From positions 124,984 to 188,983 of the forward strand of contig NZ_LMIU01000001.1 in assembly GCF_001428845.1 (NCBI RefSeq): a stretch of 64,000 nt of DNA. Reading direction: 5' to 3'. The notes below the pieces were generated by a model. That model ran no database searches and had not been told where the DNA came from. It saw nothing but the letters and a program-made list of their open reading frames with translations. The position numbers were made by a program, and so were the translations under genes. Below are positions 55,799 through 64,000 of the stretch, in pieces. The DNA is from Achromobacter sp. Root83. Its GTDB lineage: Bacteria; Pseudomonadota; Gammaproteobacteria; Burkholderiales; Burkholderiaceae_B. How positions within the stretch are numbered: the stretch's first letter is position 1; each line of letters starts with the position of its first letter.

Positions 55799-56686
55799 TC
55801 AGCGGGCCGTGGCGTCGTACACCACGCCGACGCGGGCAAAGTTGCCGCCGTATTGCTTCACGTTGACTTCGAACGGCGCGCTGTCGCCCGGTGGCAGCCG
55901 GGGCAGGCGCAATTCCTGGAAGCTCGCCCCGGTCAACTGATCCTGGGCGTCGTACAGGCTGACCCAGACGCGCACGTTCTCCACCTCGGACGGGCTGTCG
56001 TTGCGGACCCGGCCATGTACCGTCACGTATTTGTAACGGTAGCGGTAGCTGAAGTTGAGCGTGCCGGTGCCGACACCGGCCTCGGTGTTTTCCACCGACA
56101 CGGCGAGCTGCGGCCGGGGGCCCGGCAGGGCGGCGCGCTTGGCCGGCAGCCAGGCGGTCTTGACCTCGGTATAGCGGTCGACGCGGCCGCTCAGCGCCAC
56201 CGGCACCCGTTCGCCGGGATACAGGCGGGCGGGCAGGCTCCAGACCTGGCGCAGGTCCAGCTTGCGTGAACCGTCGAAAACCGAGATGTCCGCCTTGGGC
56301 GCCAAGGCAACATACCGGTCGCTGGTGTTGACCAGTTCCGCATACAGGATCGGCCGTTCGATCTCGTCAAGCAGCCGGCGTGGCGCGGACAGCTTGAGCG
56401 CGGCCGGATCGAACAGGGTGAAATCCGGGTCCAGCAGTTCTTCGGTGCTCAGGCGCACGTGGTCGATAACCCGGACTTGGGCCGGGCTGACGCGCACGAT
56501 GCGGCTGGCAGGGCCCTCGTCGCGAGGCGCCGCCGGGGCGGCGGTCCCGGCGGCAGGCTGTCCGCTCCAGGACAGGACGTCCGTGTGCTTCCATAGCGCG
56601 AATCCGCCTGCGGCAAGCACCGCCAGCGCGAGTCCGGCCGCGGCCGGACGGGACAGGCGCGCGGAACGGGAGGGGTCAGCTTTCAC
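55799..56686 (-). CDS. Membrane-anchored protein of unknown function (partner of the zinc-ribbon protein)
   Basis: This 295-residue protein starts at GTG 56686, overlapping the upstream stop by 11 bases. A single N-terminal helix (about 12-31, RPAAAGLALAVLAAGGFALW) anchors it, and the rest is outside. Beta-rich segments such as VTVHGRVRNDSPSEVENVRVWVSLYDAQDQLTGASF resemble FxLYD-type domains, which begin with a hydrophobic-Gly-Val/Asn pattern. The overlap means it is translationally coupled to the zinc-ribbon protein and probably works with it. No function is known. Confidence 0.65.
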   Translation of the reverse strand: MKADPSRSARLSRPAAAGLALAVLAAGGFALWKHTDVLSWSGQPAAGTAAPAAPRDEGPASRIVRVSPAQVRVIDHVRLSTEELLDPDFTLFDPAALKLSAPRRLLDEIERPILYAELVNTSDRYVALAPKADISVFDGSRKLDLRQVWSLPARLYPGERVPVALSGRVDRYTEVKTAWLPAKRAALPGPRPQLAVSVENTEAGVGTGTLNFSYRYRYKYVTVHGRVRNDSPSEVENVRVWVSLYDAQDQLTGASFQELRLPRLPPGDSAPFEVNVKQYGGNFARVGVVYDATAR

Positions 56687-57557
56687 TTTGCACCATGTAA
56701 TCGTAGGAGGCGACCTGGGCGTCGCCCAGCATTTCGCAGCGCACGTCGAAAGACGTGAGCGCGCCCGGCCCCAGCGGGCTGGCGGTGGCATAGCCGTTGC
56801 CGGTGCCGGCCAGCCTGCCATCCGCGCCGTACAGCATCACGGTGATCTGGGTGCTGTTGGCCGGCGTGGCGCCCTGGTTGCGGATCAGGCCGACAAGGCG
56901 ATAGCTGCCATCGTTGCGCACCAGCTGGACCTTGCTGGCGGCCACGTCGTTGTTCGTGCCGCGGGCGGGCGAGGGCGTGGCGACCTGCAAGGCATAGCGG
57001 GTGTATGCCTTGTCCGGCGCTGAAATCGTCAAGTAGGTGTATTCGCCGGGCTGCAGCGAGCGCGCCGGCGCCGAGCCCGACGCGGACGAGAGCGACAGCT
57101 CGTCCTGGAAGAACGACGCCGTGACGCGGGGCACGTCGATCTTCCTGCCGGTTTCGTTGCGCATGATCATCACCAGCTGTGTGCGGCCGCGCGTCTTGAT
57201 TTCCTGGATGTCCGTCAGCTTGACCAGCGAGGCATCGATGGGCGCCGCCGCCGCCGGGCGGCTGGGCGCGGCGCCGCGGCTGGAACTCATCAGCGATCCG
57301 GCCAGCGGAATGACGATGGCGGCCGCCACGGCCAGTCCGATCGCCACCAGCGCGGCCGGTTTGACCGGCGGGTGCCGGGGCGCCTGGATATTGCGCAGGA
57401 GCTTTTCGAGCCGTTGCGCGACGTTGTCTTCGACCAGCGTGACCGCGTGGCAGTGATTGCAGCGGTATTCGTTGGCGTCCAGCTTGGTGAATTGGCCGCT
57501 GCCGCAGGCCGAGCAGGTGAGGGTCACCGTGTTGATCGTGGTCGGTTTGGGGGTCAT
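56676..57557 (-). CDS. Zinc-ribbon membrane protein of unknown function
   Basis: The 293-residue protein has an N-terminal zinc ribbon (CSACGSGQFTKLDANEYRCNHCHAV; four cysteines at about 15, 18, 33 and 36), then a helix at about 70-91 and an extracytoplasmic beta-rich part. ATG 57557 (MTPKPTTINT) gives this arrangement; the frame is open upstream, but that extension is unlike coding sequence. The outer region (QVATPSPARGTNNDVAASKVQLVRNDGSYRLVGLIRNQGATPANSTQITVML) resembles an FxLYD-like domain. It heads a two-gene unit with the preceding entry. Confidence 0.7.
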   Translation of the reverse strand: MTPKPTTINTVTLTCSACGSGQFTKLDANEYRCNHCHAVTLVEDNVAQRLEKLLRNIQAPRHPPVKPAALVAIGLAVAAAIVIPLAGSLMSSSRGAAPSRPAAAAPIDASLVKLTDIQEIKTRGRTQLVMIMRNETGRKIDVPRVTASFFQDELSLSSASGSAPARSLQPGEYTYLTISAPDKAYTRYALQVATPSPARGTNNDVAASKVQLVRNDGSYRLVGLIRNQGATPANSTQITVMLYGADGRLAGTGNGYATASPLGPGALTSFDVRCEMLGDAQVASYDYMVQSES

Positions 57558-57863
57558 TCTGCAATGCGGGCTGGGCCGGCCCGGGCGGCGTCCCAGGATG
57601 GGCGGCGGGGGCAAGGCGTGACGGAGTGTGCTGGGCGGCAAGAATAGCGGCAGGCGGAACGCGGGGTGTGCATGAGCGCATCCGTTTGTGACGAGATATG
57701 TGCGGCCGCGTCCGCTGGGCGGCCGGGGGGCGGAAACCGCGGTGCTATCATCGCCGGCTTCCCACCGTTAACCCGTTAGCACGCCGTTTCCCGTCGATCC
57801 GCTCCAGGCCGCCTTGCCGCGCCGCCGGGGTTGAGCCGAGGCTGGCCTGGCTCTTTCCCCCGC
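57558..57863. other. Intergenic region between divergent zinc-ribbon and TauE/SafE genes
   Basis: The 306-base gap contains a GC-rich left half without a visible gene and an AT-richer right end (CACCGTTAACCCGTTAGC) before the transporter gene. It should hold both promoters. No dyad as strong as the others in this window was seen. Confidence 0.5.
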
Positions 57864-58628
57864 ATGAGTATTTTTCAACACTTGCTGTTCCTGGCCTGCG
57901 TGGCGCTTGCCACCTATGCCCAAACCATGACGGGCTTTGCGTTCGGCCTGGTGCTGCTGGGCCTGTCCGGCGTGTTCCAGCTTGCGTCCGTGTCCGAAGT
58001 GGCCAACGTGGTCAGCGTGCTGTCGCTGGTGAACGCCGCCGTCACGCTGGCGCGCGCCAAGCCCAAGGTGAACTGGCCGCTGCTGACGCCCGCCATGGTC
58101 AGCAGCCTGGTGGGGGTGGGAGTGGGCGTTGCCGCGCTGACGTGGATCAGCGGATCGATGGCGGTGTTGCTGCAGTTGATGCTGGGCATCACCATCCTGG
58201 CTTGCGCGGTGCTGCTGGTGGCGCGCACGCAGCCGCTGGCGCAGCTTTCGTCGCGCACGTCGTCGGTGTTCTTTGGCGGCGTGTCGGGCGTGCTGGGCGG
58301 GTTGTTTTCCAGCGCGGGGCCGCCGATGGTCTACCACCTGTACCGGCAGCCCTTGCCGTTGGCGACGATCCGCAACAGCCTCCTGATCCTGTTCTCGGTC
58401 AATGCCCTGGTGCGCCTGACCCTGGTGACCGGGCAGGGGGCGTTCATGGCCTCTTCGTTCTGGCTGAGCATGCAGGCGCTGCCGATCGTGATCGGGGTGA
58501 CGTGGATGGCGCGCCGCTACGGCACGGCGGATTCGATGAAGACCGTCAAGCGCATGGTGTTCGTGCTGCTGCTGGCCGCCGGCCTGGGGCTGATCGTTCC
58601 CGCGTCGCGGATGCTCGCGACGGGTTGA
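57864..58628 (+). CDS. TauE/SafE-family membrane transporter
   Basis: The 254-residue inner-membrane protein has about seven to eight helices spread over its length and belongs to the TauE/SafE (DUF81) family of anion exporters, for example sulfite or sulfoacetate. GFAFGLVLLGLSGVFQL and FFGGVSGVLGGLFSSAGPPMVYHLY are the paired family motifs. ATG 57864 (MSIFQHLLFLACVAL) is preferred over the more upstream ATG. No sulfur-metabolism genes are adjacent, so the substrate is unknown. Confidence 0.87.
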   Translation: MSIFQHLLFLACVALATYAQTMTGFAFGLVLLGLSGVFQLASVSEVANVVSVLSLVNAAVTLARAKPKVNWPLLTPAMVSSLVGVGVGVAALTWISGSMAVLLQLMLGITILACAVLLVARTQPLAQLSSRTSSVFFGGVSGVLGGLFSSAGPPMVYHLYRQPLPLATIRNSLLILFSVNALVRLTLVTGQGAFMASSFWLSMQALPIVIGVTWMARRYGTADSMKTVKRMVFVLLLAAGLGLIVPASRMLATG

Positions 58629-58660
58629 GCCGCCGCGAGGCCCGCTGGCAGGGCGCGGCG

Positions 58661-59101
58661 CTAGCCGCGTTCGCCGGTGATGTAGCGCTCGAGTTCGTGG
58701 ATGATGAACTTCTGTTCGCTCATTACATCCTTGACCAGGTCGCCGATGGACAGCAGGCCGACGAGCTTGTCGTTGTCGATGACCGGCAGATGGCGGAAGT
58801 GCCGTTCGGTCATCATGGCCATGCAGTGTTCCCGCGTGTCGGCCGGGCCGACGTAGTAGACGGAGTCGGTCATGATGTCGCGGACCTTGGTGGTGCGCGA
58901 GGATCTGTCCTGCAACACGACCTTGCGGGCGTAGTCGCGTTCGGTGAACATGCCCAGAACCACGTCGCCTTCCACCACCACCACGGCGCCGATGCTGCGT
59001 TCGGCCATGGTCTTGACCGCGTCGAACACCGATGAATCCGGCGTGACCGTCACGACCGCGTGATTGGCTTTTTCCCTGAGAAGCTCAGCAACTGTCTTCA
59101 C
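58661..59101 (-). CDS. CBS-domain pair protein
   Basis: The 146-residue protein is a tandem pair of CBS domains (about 12-65 and 80-135) and little else. GTG 59101 follows a GGGAG at good spacing (MKTVAELLREKANHAV). Motifs such as VTPDSSVFDAVKTMAERSIGAVVVVEGDVVLGMFTERDYAR and VGPADTREHCMAMMTERHFRHLPVIDNDKLVGLLSIGDLVK are typical. It probably senses an adenosyl ligand and regulates an unknown partner. It is separated by 215 bases from the upstream TPP-enzyme gene on the same strand. Confidence 0.9.
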   Translation of the reverse strand: MKTVAELLREKANHAVVTVTPDSSVFDAVKTMAERSIGAVVVVEGDVVLGMFTERDYARKVVLQDRSSRTTKVRDIMTDSVYYVGPADTREHCMAMMTERHFRHLPVIDNDKLVGLLSIGDLVKDVMSEQKFIIHELERYITGERG

Positions 59102-59316
59102 GATGTGCTCCCGAATCGCTGGTTCAAATGCCGGCCCCGCCTGGTGCCGGGCGCCCGGCGGGCGCCGCGGCGTGGCGTGGGCATGCTCCATCCTAAGCCT
59201 GGGGGCCGCATTGCCGCAAGCGGGGCGGTTTTTTTCGTGTGTTTGCCGCCAACGGCCTGGCCCGGCCAGGCTGCGGTGGCCTTGCAAACCCCTCGGATCC
59301 GTGCGTGTGCCGCGGT

Positions 59317-61014
59317 TCAGGGCGCAAGCGAGCCCTGGGCGGCCTGGCGCCGCAGTTGGTCCAGGGTGGCGGCCGGCGTGATGGCCTGCGGATCGACCTG
59401 GATCTCGATCAGGGTTGCGCGCCGTTCGCGCACCGCCGCGTCGAACGCCGGCGCGAACTGCGCGGTGTCGGTCACGGTGACGCCGTGCAGCCCGAACGAG
59501 CGCGCAAAGACCGCGAAGTCGGGATTGGTGAGCTCGGTGCCGATGACGCGGGCAGGATAGGTCTTTTCCTGATGCATGCGGATGGTGCCGTACATGCCGT
59601 TGTTGACCACGATGAAGATGATGGGCAGCGCGTAGCGCGCGACGGTGGCCAGTTCCTGTCCGCTCATCAGAAAGCAGCCGTCGCCGGCAAAGCACACCAC
59701 CTGCCGCTCGGGATGCGCGATCTGGGCGGCGATGGCCGCCGGCACGCCATAGCCCATGGCGCCGCAGGTGGGGGCGAGCTGCGTGCCGCGGCGGCGGTAG
59801 GCGTAGTAGCGGTGCAGCCAGATCGCATAGTTGCCGGCGCCGTTGGTGACGATGGCGTCGTCGGCCAGGCGTTCGCGGACATGGCGCACGATGCGGCCCA
59901 TGTTGACGTTGCCGGGCACTTCGGTCACCACCTGCCATTGCTCGTAGCCGGCTCGCGCCTGGCGCACCCAGACGGCTCGCGCGGCGGCGGCGTTCGCGGG
60001 CACGGGCAGCGCGCGGGCGGCGTCGGCGAATGCAGCGGGTCCGGCGTTGATGGCCAGCGCCGGGCGATACACCCGGCCCAATTCTTCGGCGCCCGCCAGC
60101 ACGTGGACCATGGGTTTGCCGGGATCGGGGTTGGCGATCAGCGTATAGCCCAAGGTGGAAGCTTCGCCCAGCCGCGTGCCGACCACCAGCAGGAAATCGC
60201 TGTCGCGCACGTGTTGCGCGAGCGTGGGATTGGGCGCCAGGCTCAGGTCGCCCGCATAGCAGGGATGATCGTTGTCGATGATGTCCTGGCGCCGGAATGC
60301 GCAAGCCACCGGCAAGCCATGGGCCTGCGCGAAGCCGCTGATGTCGCGCGCCGCCTGTTCGGTCCACCCGCTGCCGCCCACGATCATCATCGGCCGCTCG
60401 GCGTGTTCCAGCATGCCGGCCAGCCGCTGCATCTGGCTGGCGCCGGGCGCCGCCTGGACGGGCTGCCAGGGCGGCGAATCGACGGCCTCGACCACGTCCG
60501 TCAGCATGTCTTCCGGCAGCGCCACCACCACAGGACCCGGCCTGCCCGATACCGCAAGCTGGTAGGCATAGCCCACCAGTTCCGGCACGCGCCGCGCGTC
60601 CTCGATCTGGATCACGCCCTTGGCCAGGCCGCCGAACATCTGCCGGTAGTCCACTTCCTGGAACGTGTCGCGCTGCGAGGCGTCGCGGCCGACCTGGCCG
60701 ACGAACATGATCATCGGCGTGGAGTCTTGCCGTGCCGTGTGCACGCCCGTGCTGCCATGCGTGGCGCCGGGGCCCCGCGTGACAAAGCAGACGCCGGGAC
60801 GCCCCGTCAGCTTGCCATGCGCTTCGGCCATGTTGGCGGCGGCCGCTTCGTGCCGGCAGGTGATCACGCGCACGCTGTCGCGATGCTCGTACAGGCCGTC
60901 GAGCACGGCCAGATAGCTTTCGCCCGGCACGCAGAAGACGGTGTCGGTGCCATTGATCGCAAGCGCGTCGGCAAGCAGTTGCCCGCCGGCACGCGGCGCA
61001 CGGTTGGGGGTCAT
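59317..61014 (-). CDS. Thiamine-pyrophosphate-dependent enzyme of the acetolactate synthase family
   Basis: The 565-residue enzyme has the three-domain layout of the acetolactate-synthase superfamily. ATG 61014 (MTPNRAPRAGGQLLADAL) follows GGAGACCTCC. The catalytic glutamate is Glu56 in CRHEAAAANMAEAHGKLTG. The TPP/Mg motif is GDGCFLMSGQELATVARYALPIIFIVVNN. Related enzymes include acetolactate synthase, benzoylformate decarboxylase and oxalyl-CoA decarboxylase-like proteins. The substrate is not clear. The divergent LysR regulator and the nearby enolase-superfamily and Liv genes suggest a catabolic role rather than branched-chain amino acid synthesis. Confidence 0.85.
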   Translation of the reverse strand: MTPNRAPRAGGQLLADALAINGTDTVFCVPGESYLAVLDGLYEHRDSVRVITCRHEAAAANMAEAHGKLTGRPGVCFVTRGPGATHGSTGVHTARQDSTPMIMFVGQVGRDASQRDTFQEVDYRQMFGGLAKGVIQIEDARRVPELVGYAYQLAVSGRPGPVVVALPEDMLTDVVEAVDSPPWQPVQAAPGASQMQRLAGMLEHAERPMMIVGGSGWTEQAARDISGFAQAHGLPVACAFRRQDIIDNDHPCYAGDLSLAPNPTLAQHVRDSDFLLVVGTRLGEASTLGYTLIANPDPGKPMVHVLAGAEELGRVYRPALAINAGPAAFADAARALPVPANAAAARAVWVRQARAGYEQWQVVTEVPGNVNMGRIVRHVRERLADDAIVTNGAGNYAIWLHRYYAYRRRGTQLAPTCGAMGYGVPAAIAAQIAHPERQVVCFAGDGCFLMSGQELATVARYALPIIFIVVNNGMYGTIRMHQEKTYPARVIGTELTNPDFAVFARSFGLHGVTVTDTAQFAPAFDAAVRERRATLIEIQVDPQAITPAATLDQLRRQAAQGSLAP

Positions 61015-61109
61015 GGAGGTCTCCGGGTTTTTCTGATGGCGACGCAGCGTCGTCGATGAGGCAGAATATGGCGCACAGGCAAACCATTCCAATATTATTT
61101 TCTGAAAAA

Positions 61110-61130
61110 GTGATACGTTCCTGATATCAC
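61110..61130. promoter_or_regulatory. Dyad between TPP enzyme and LysR genes
   Basis: GTGATA (61110-61115) and TATCAC (61125-61130) are inverted around nine bases in the 131-base divergent region. Its size and the outer T/A positions suit a LysR T-N11-A type site. Confidence 0.6.
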
Positions 61131-61145
61131 CAGCGTGAGGAGACC

Positions 61146-62039
61146 ATGGACTTCAAGCATTTCCAGCAGTTCCTGACGCTGGCCGAAACGCTCAATTTCC
61201 GCCGTGCCGCCGAAAAGCTGCACATGGCGCAGCCGCCGCTGTCCGTGTCGATCCGCAAGCTCGAAGCCGAAGTGGGCGTGACGCTGTTCACGCGCGGCAA
61301 AGACGGCGTCAGGCTCACCGAAAGCGGCGAGGCGGCGCTGGGCGAGGCGCGGCGCGCGCTGTTCCACGCGGCGCAGTTCCGCCAGGCCGCGCGGGCGGCC
61401 TCGACGGGCGACCTGGGCACCTTGCGCATCGGCTTCGTGGGGTCGGCCACGCACGAGGTATTGCCGCGTCTCTTGCCGCGCTTCCATGCGCTGTATCCCG
61501 GCGTCGAGCTGGAACTGCGCGAGGCGATCTCGATCCGCATCATGCAGGGCATCGAAGAAGAATCCATCGACATCGGCGTGGTGCGCGTGCCGGTGGCGAT
61601 CGGCTCGAATACGCGGCTGGCCACGCTGTTCACCGAGACCTTCGTGCTGGCCGTGCCCAAGAGCAATCCGCTGGCCCAGCGAGCGACGGTCAGGCTGAAA
61701 GACCTGTCCGATGAGGGGTTCATCCTGTACTCGGGCGTGGACGCGCCCGGGCTGCGCACCGCGGCAATCCATGCCTGCCAACTGCGCGGCTTCATGCCCC
61801 GCGTCACACAAGAGGCCATCCAGGTTCAAACCGTGTTGAGCCTGGTGGAGGCGGGCTTCGGCGTGGCGCTGGTGCCGTCCGTCTCGCGCCGCTTCAACAG
61901 CCGCCACGTCATCTACAAAAAACTCGCGGATTTTCCCGCCAGCGCCTCGATCGGGATATCGCTGGCATGGAGGCCGTCGGCCGAGAGCGCGGCCGTGCGT
62001 AACTTCCTGGACGTGGCGGCCCAGGTGTTCAAGGAATAG
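61146..62039 (+). CDS. LysR-family regulator (BenM/CatM-like)
   Basis: The 297-residue regulator begins MDFKHFQQFLTLAETLNFRRAAEKLHMAQPPLSVSIRKLEAEVG, an opening typical of the CbnR/BenM/CatM subgroup, which control aromatic or haloaromatic catabolism. The effector domain covers about 90-290. It is divergent from the TPP-enzyme gene and followed convergently by an enolase-superfamily gene, so it probably governs this catabolic set. Confidence 0.9.
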   Translation: MDFKHFQQFLTLAETLNFRRAAEKLHMAQPPLSVSIRKLEAEVGVTLFTRGKDGVRLTESGEAALGEARRALFHAAQFRQAARAASTGDLGTLRIGFVGSATHEVLPRLLPRFHALYPGVELELREAISIRIMQGIEEESIDIGVVRVPVAIGSNTRLATLFTETFVLAVPKSNPLAQRATVRLKDLSDEGFILYSGVDAPGLRTAAIHACQLRGFMPRVTQEAIQVQTVLSLVEAGFGVALVPSVSRRFNSRHVIYKKLADFPASASIGISLAWRPSAESAAVRNFLDVAAQVFKE

Positions 62040-62092
62040 GGGGCTGCCCCCGCAAGAGCGGACCGGGCGCCTTGCGGCCAGCGCCGTGACGG

Positions 62093-63190
62093 TCATCCAA
62101 TGCGGTAGCGCGCGATGACCTCGGGGTCGGGGTCGCAGCCCAGGCCGGGGCCCTGCGGAATGGCGACTTCGCCATCCGGGCCGGGCAGGCCGACCGCGCC
62201 GAACAGTCCCGATTCGAGCTGCACGCCGAATATTTCGATGCCGCCGATGTGGGCGTAGACGGCCGCCATCTGCAGCGTGGCCAGCAGCCCGGGCCCGAAG
62301 TAGGGCGAATGCGGCGCCACCGCGCGTCCGTGCGAGCGGGCTAGCTCGGCCACGGCCCGGAATTCGGTGATGCCGCCCACCTTGGTGATGCTGGGCTGGA
62401 AGTAATCCAGCGCCCCGGATTCGGCCAGCGGCTGGAATGCCCAGGCGTTGCCGACGTTTTCGCCAGCGGCCAGCGGAATATTGGCTTCGCGCCGCAGGCG
62501 CGCCAGGCCGGCCACATCTTCCGGCGGCCAGACCGGCTCTTCCAGCCATTTGAGCCCGTAGGGTTCCAGCCGGTGCGCCATGCGCAGCGCCTCATCTGCG
62601 GGCCAGGCGCAATTGACGTCCAGCATCAGCTCGACGTCCGCGCCCAGCGCCTGGCGGGCCGCCGCCACCGCGGGCACGGTGATCTCGTGCAGCTTCAGCC
62701 TGCGGAACCCGCGTTCGAGCGCGCGTTCGCACGCGGTGGCCACCGTGGCGGGCTCGTGCAGCCGCATCAGGCTGGTATAAGCCGTGACCGAACGGCGCGA
62801 CCCGGCCCCCAGCATCCGGCACACGGGCAGGCCGGCGCGCTTGCCCGCCAGGTCCCACAGGGCGATGTCCAGGCCCGACAGCGCGTACATGACCGGGCCG
62901 TTGCGGCCGAAGATGTGCAGCGGCCGCTTCAGGTCTTCCATCAACTGCACGATATCGTCGGCATCGCGACCGATGGCCAGTGGGGCGACGATTTTCTCCA
63001 GCGCCGCCACGGTAGCGGGAATGGCGTTGTAGCCGAACGCCTCGCCCCAGCCGATCAGGCCGTCGTCGGTGCTGACCTTGACCAGCAGGTAGTTGAGCTT
63101 GGCCCACACCGTGCCGCCGAAACCGGTGGGTGGCCCATCGTGGCGATAAGGAATCGAGACGACGATGGGCTCGATGGCGGTGATTTTCAT
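62093..63190 (-). CDS. Mandelate racemase/muconate lactonizing enzyme-type enolase superfamily protein
   Basis: The 365-residue enzyme abstracts a proton next to a carboxylate. Metal ligands are Asp191 (LMLDVNCAW), Glu217 (WLEEPV) and Glu244 (AAGENV). Acid/base residues include the Lys166/His168 pair in RRLKLHEI, Lys270 in SITKVGG and His294 in APHSPYFGP. The KxH motif with the downstream histidine fits the mandelate racemase branch. Substrates range from sugar acids to mandelate and are not decided here. The gene overlaps the start of nothing downstream, and its ATG overlaps the livF stop by four bases, so the two are cotranscribed. Confidence 0.85.
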   Translation of the reverse strand: MKITAIEPIVVSIPYRHDGPPTGFGGTVWAKLNYLLVKVSTDDGLIGWGEAFGYNAIPATVAALEKIVAPLAIGRDADDIVQLMEDLKRPLHIFGRNGPVMYALSGLDIALWDLAGKRAGLPVCRMLGAGSRRSVTAYTSLMRLHEPATVATACERALERGFRRLKLHEITVPAVAAARQALGADVELMLDVNCAWPADEALRMAHRLEPYGLKWLEEPVWPPEDVAGLARLRREANIPLAAGENVGNAWAFQPLAESGALDYFQPSITKVGGITEFRAVAELARSHGRAVAPHSPYFGPGLLATLQMAAVYAHIGGIEIFGVQLESGLFGAVGLPGPDGEVAIPQGPGLGCDPDPEVIARYRIG

Positions 63191-63966
63191 GGCGTGGCTC
63201 CTGCGGGATGAGAGGCGGGCTCGGCGCGGCCGCCCAGGTAGATGCGCTGGATCAGTTCGCCGGCCTGCACCTCGGCGGGCGTGCCCTGGCCCCCGATATG
63301 GCCGGTCTCGACCAGATAGCAGTAATCGGCGAAGCGCAAGGCTTCCTTGACCAGTTGTTCGACCAGCAGCACGGCCATGCCGCTGCGGGTCAGGTCCTTG
63401 GCGACCGTCAGGATGCGATCCACGACCAAGGGGGCCAGGCCGCCGGACGGCTCGTCCAGGATCAGCAACGCGGGCTCGGCGATCACGCCCTGGGCCACCG
63501 CCAGTATCTGCTGCTGCCCGCCGCTCAGGCGCGAGGCCGGCTGCAGGCGCTTTTCGGCCAGTTCGGGAAACAGATCATAGATGCGCGGCAGGCGCGCGCG
63601 GTCGCCGTGCCGGTGGGTGGCGTACGTGCCCAGCAGCAGGTTGTCTTCCACGGTCAGGCCTGTAAAGACGCGGTGGCCTTCCAGCACGACATTGATGCCG
63701 GCCCGCACGGTGGTGCGCGCATCGGCGGCCGTGATGTCGCGGCCCTTGAAGGTGACATGGCCTGCGCGCTTGGGGATCAGGCCGGCCAGCGCGTGCAGCA
63801 TCGAGGTCTTGCCGGCGCCGTTGCGGCCCAGCATCACCACGAATTCGCCCTGGTGCACCCGCAGGTCCACGCCGTGCACGACCTGCGCCTTGCCGTAGGC
63901 CACCTGCAAGCCGGTCACGTCCAGCAGCACGGGAGCGGAGCTATGCGTACGTTGAGGATTCTGCAT
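63187..63966 (-). CDS. livF: Branched-chain amino acid-type ABC transporter ATP-binding protein LivF
   Basis: The 259-residue ATPase has Walker A GRNGAGKTS, the LivF-type GRDITAADARTTVRAGINVVLEGHRVFTGLTVEDNL stretch, signature LSGGQQQILAVAQ and Walker B LLILDEPSGGLAP. It would energise uptake through Liv permeases together with LivG, whose C-terminus precedes it by two bases. Transporters of this family carry branched-chain amino acids, amides or aromatic carboxylates. The coupling to an enolase-superfamily gene suggests an aromatic or hydroxy acid substrate. Confidence 0.92.
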   Translation of the reverse strand: MQNPQRTHSSAPVLLDVTGLQVAYGKAQVVHGVDLRVHQGEFVVMLGRNGAGKTSMLHALAGLIPKRAGHVTFKGRDITAADARTTVRAGINVVLEGHRVFTGLTVEDNLLLGTYATHRHGDRARLPRIYDLFPELAEKRLQPASRLSGGQQQILAVAQGVIAEPALLILDEPSGGLAPLVVDRILTVAKDLTRSGMAVLLVEQLVKEALRFADYCYLVETGHIGGQGTPAEVQAGELIQRIYLGGRAEPASHPAGATP

Positions 63967-63968
63967 GG

Positions 63969-64000
63969 TCAGGCTCCGAGGTAGACCCGAATGACTTCGG
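63969..64000 (-). CDS. livG: LivG-type ATP-binding protein, C-terminal tail (partial)
   Basis: The last codons of a gene that continues past the right edge read EVIRVYLGA and stop, a typical C-terminal end of LivG ATPases (VIEAYLG). Only ten codons are visible, so the call depends on the short motif and on livF starting two bases later. Confidence 0.6.
   Translation of the reverse strand, partial: EVIRVYLGA

Overview
The window is a GC-rich chromosomal segment from a betaproteobacterium of the Alcaligenaceae type (Achromobacter/Bordetella-like). The evidence is a Bug-type tricarboxylate-transporter binding protein, an EF-P/EarP pair with an arginine at EF-P position 32, many divergent LysR regulators, and twin aconitases AcnA and AcnB. 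No tRNA, rRNA, CRISPR array, intact insertion sequence or replication origin was seen.

Layout. 1-8773: exopolysaccharide and sugar-nucleotide locus. A truncated lipid-carrier sugar transferase runs leftward. Facing away from it are a Wza-like export lipoprotein, a Wzc-like tyrosine kinase/copolymerase, a phosphohexomutase, pgi and galE. 8902-11797: serine acetyltransferase preceded by a micro-ORF, a sirtuin and an inositol-phosphatase family enzyme. 11890-16381: GABA catabolism (gabT, gabD) with a divergent MocR/GabR-type regulator. 16367-21395: a DUF72 protein, a UvrD-like helicase behind a near-perfect LexA box, a CorA-type transporter and a membrane-anchored thermonuclease-like protein. 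21477-27896: a four-gene Yej/Opp-like peptide ABC importer. 27939-32547: DUF1178 protein, efp, earP, a DUF2863-like protein and a DODA-type dioxygenase. 32736-37642: acnA, a LysR regulator and a pirin. 37703-40810: a Fur-box-preceded TonB siderophore receptor and a lysozyme-like lipoprotein.

About 40.83-49.2 kb is a visibly AT-richer accessory island. On the minus strand it encodes, in transcription order, a JmjC/cupin 2-oxoglutarate oxygenase, a 115-residue precursor peptide with a double-glycine-type (Gly-Ala) leader, an HlyD-family adaptor, a C39-peptidase ABC exporter with an intact catalytic triad, a TolC-family channel and an unknown secreted protein. A 54-residue two-helix membrane protein faces this operon. 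The best reading is a class II microcin-like system whose peptide may be hydroxylated before export. This is the most interesting part of the window. A roughly 1.2 kb stretch without a recognisable gene lies on its right side.

49.4-64 kb returns to core-like DNA: amidase, Bug binding protein and LysR; acnB; a zinc-ribbon membrane protein pair; a TauE/SafE permease; a CBS-domain protein; an acetolactate-synthase-like TPP enzyme with a divergent LysR; an enolase-superfamily enzyme; and livF with the tail of livG.

Regulatory signals read directly from the sequence tie several genes together. A 21-bp dyad is nearly identical upstream of acnA and acnB, suggesting one shared regulator. There is a LexA box before the helicase, a Fur box before the TonB receptor, a perfect 23-bp dyad between the LysR and pirin genes, and strong bidirectional terminators after efp, DODA/acnA, the TonB receptor and LysR/acnB.
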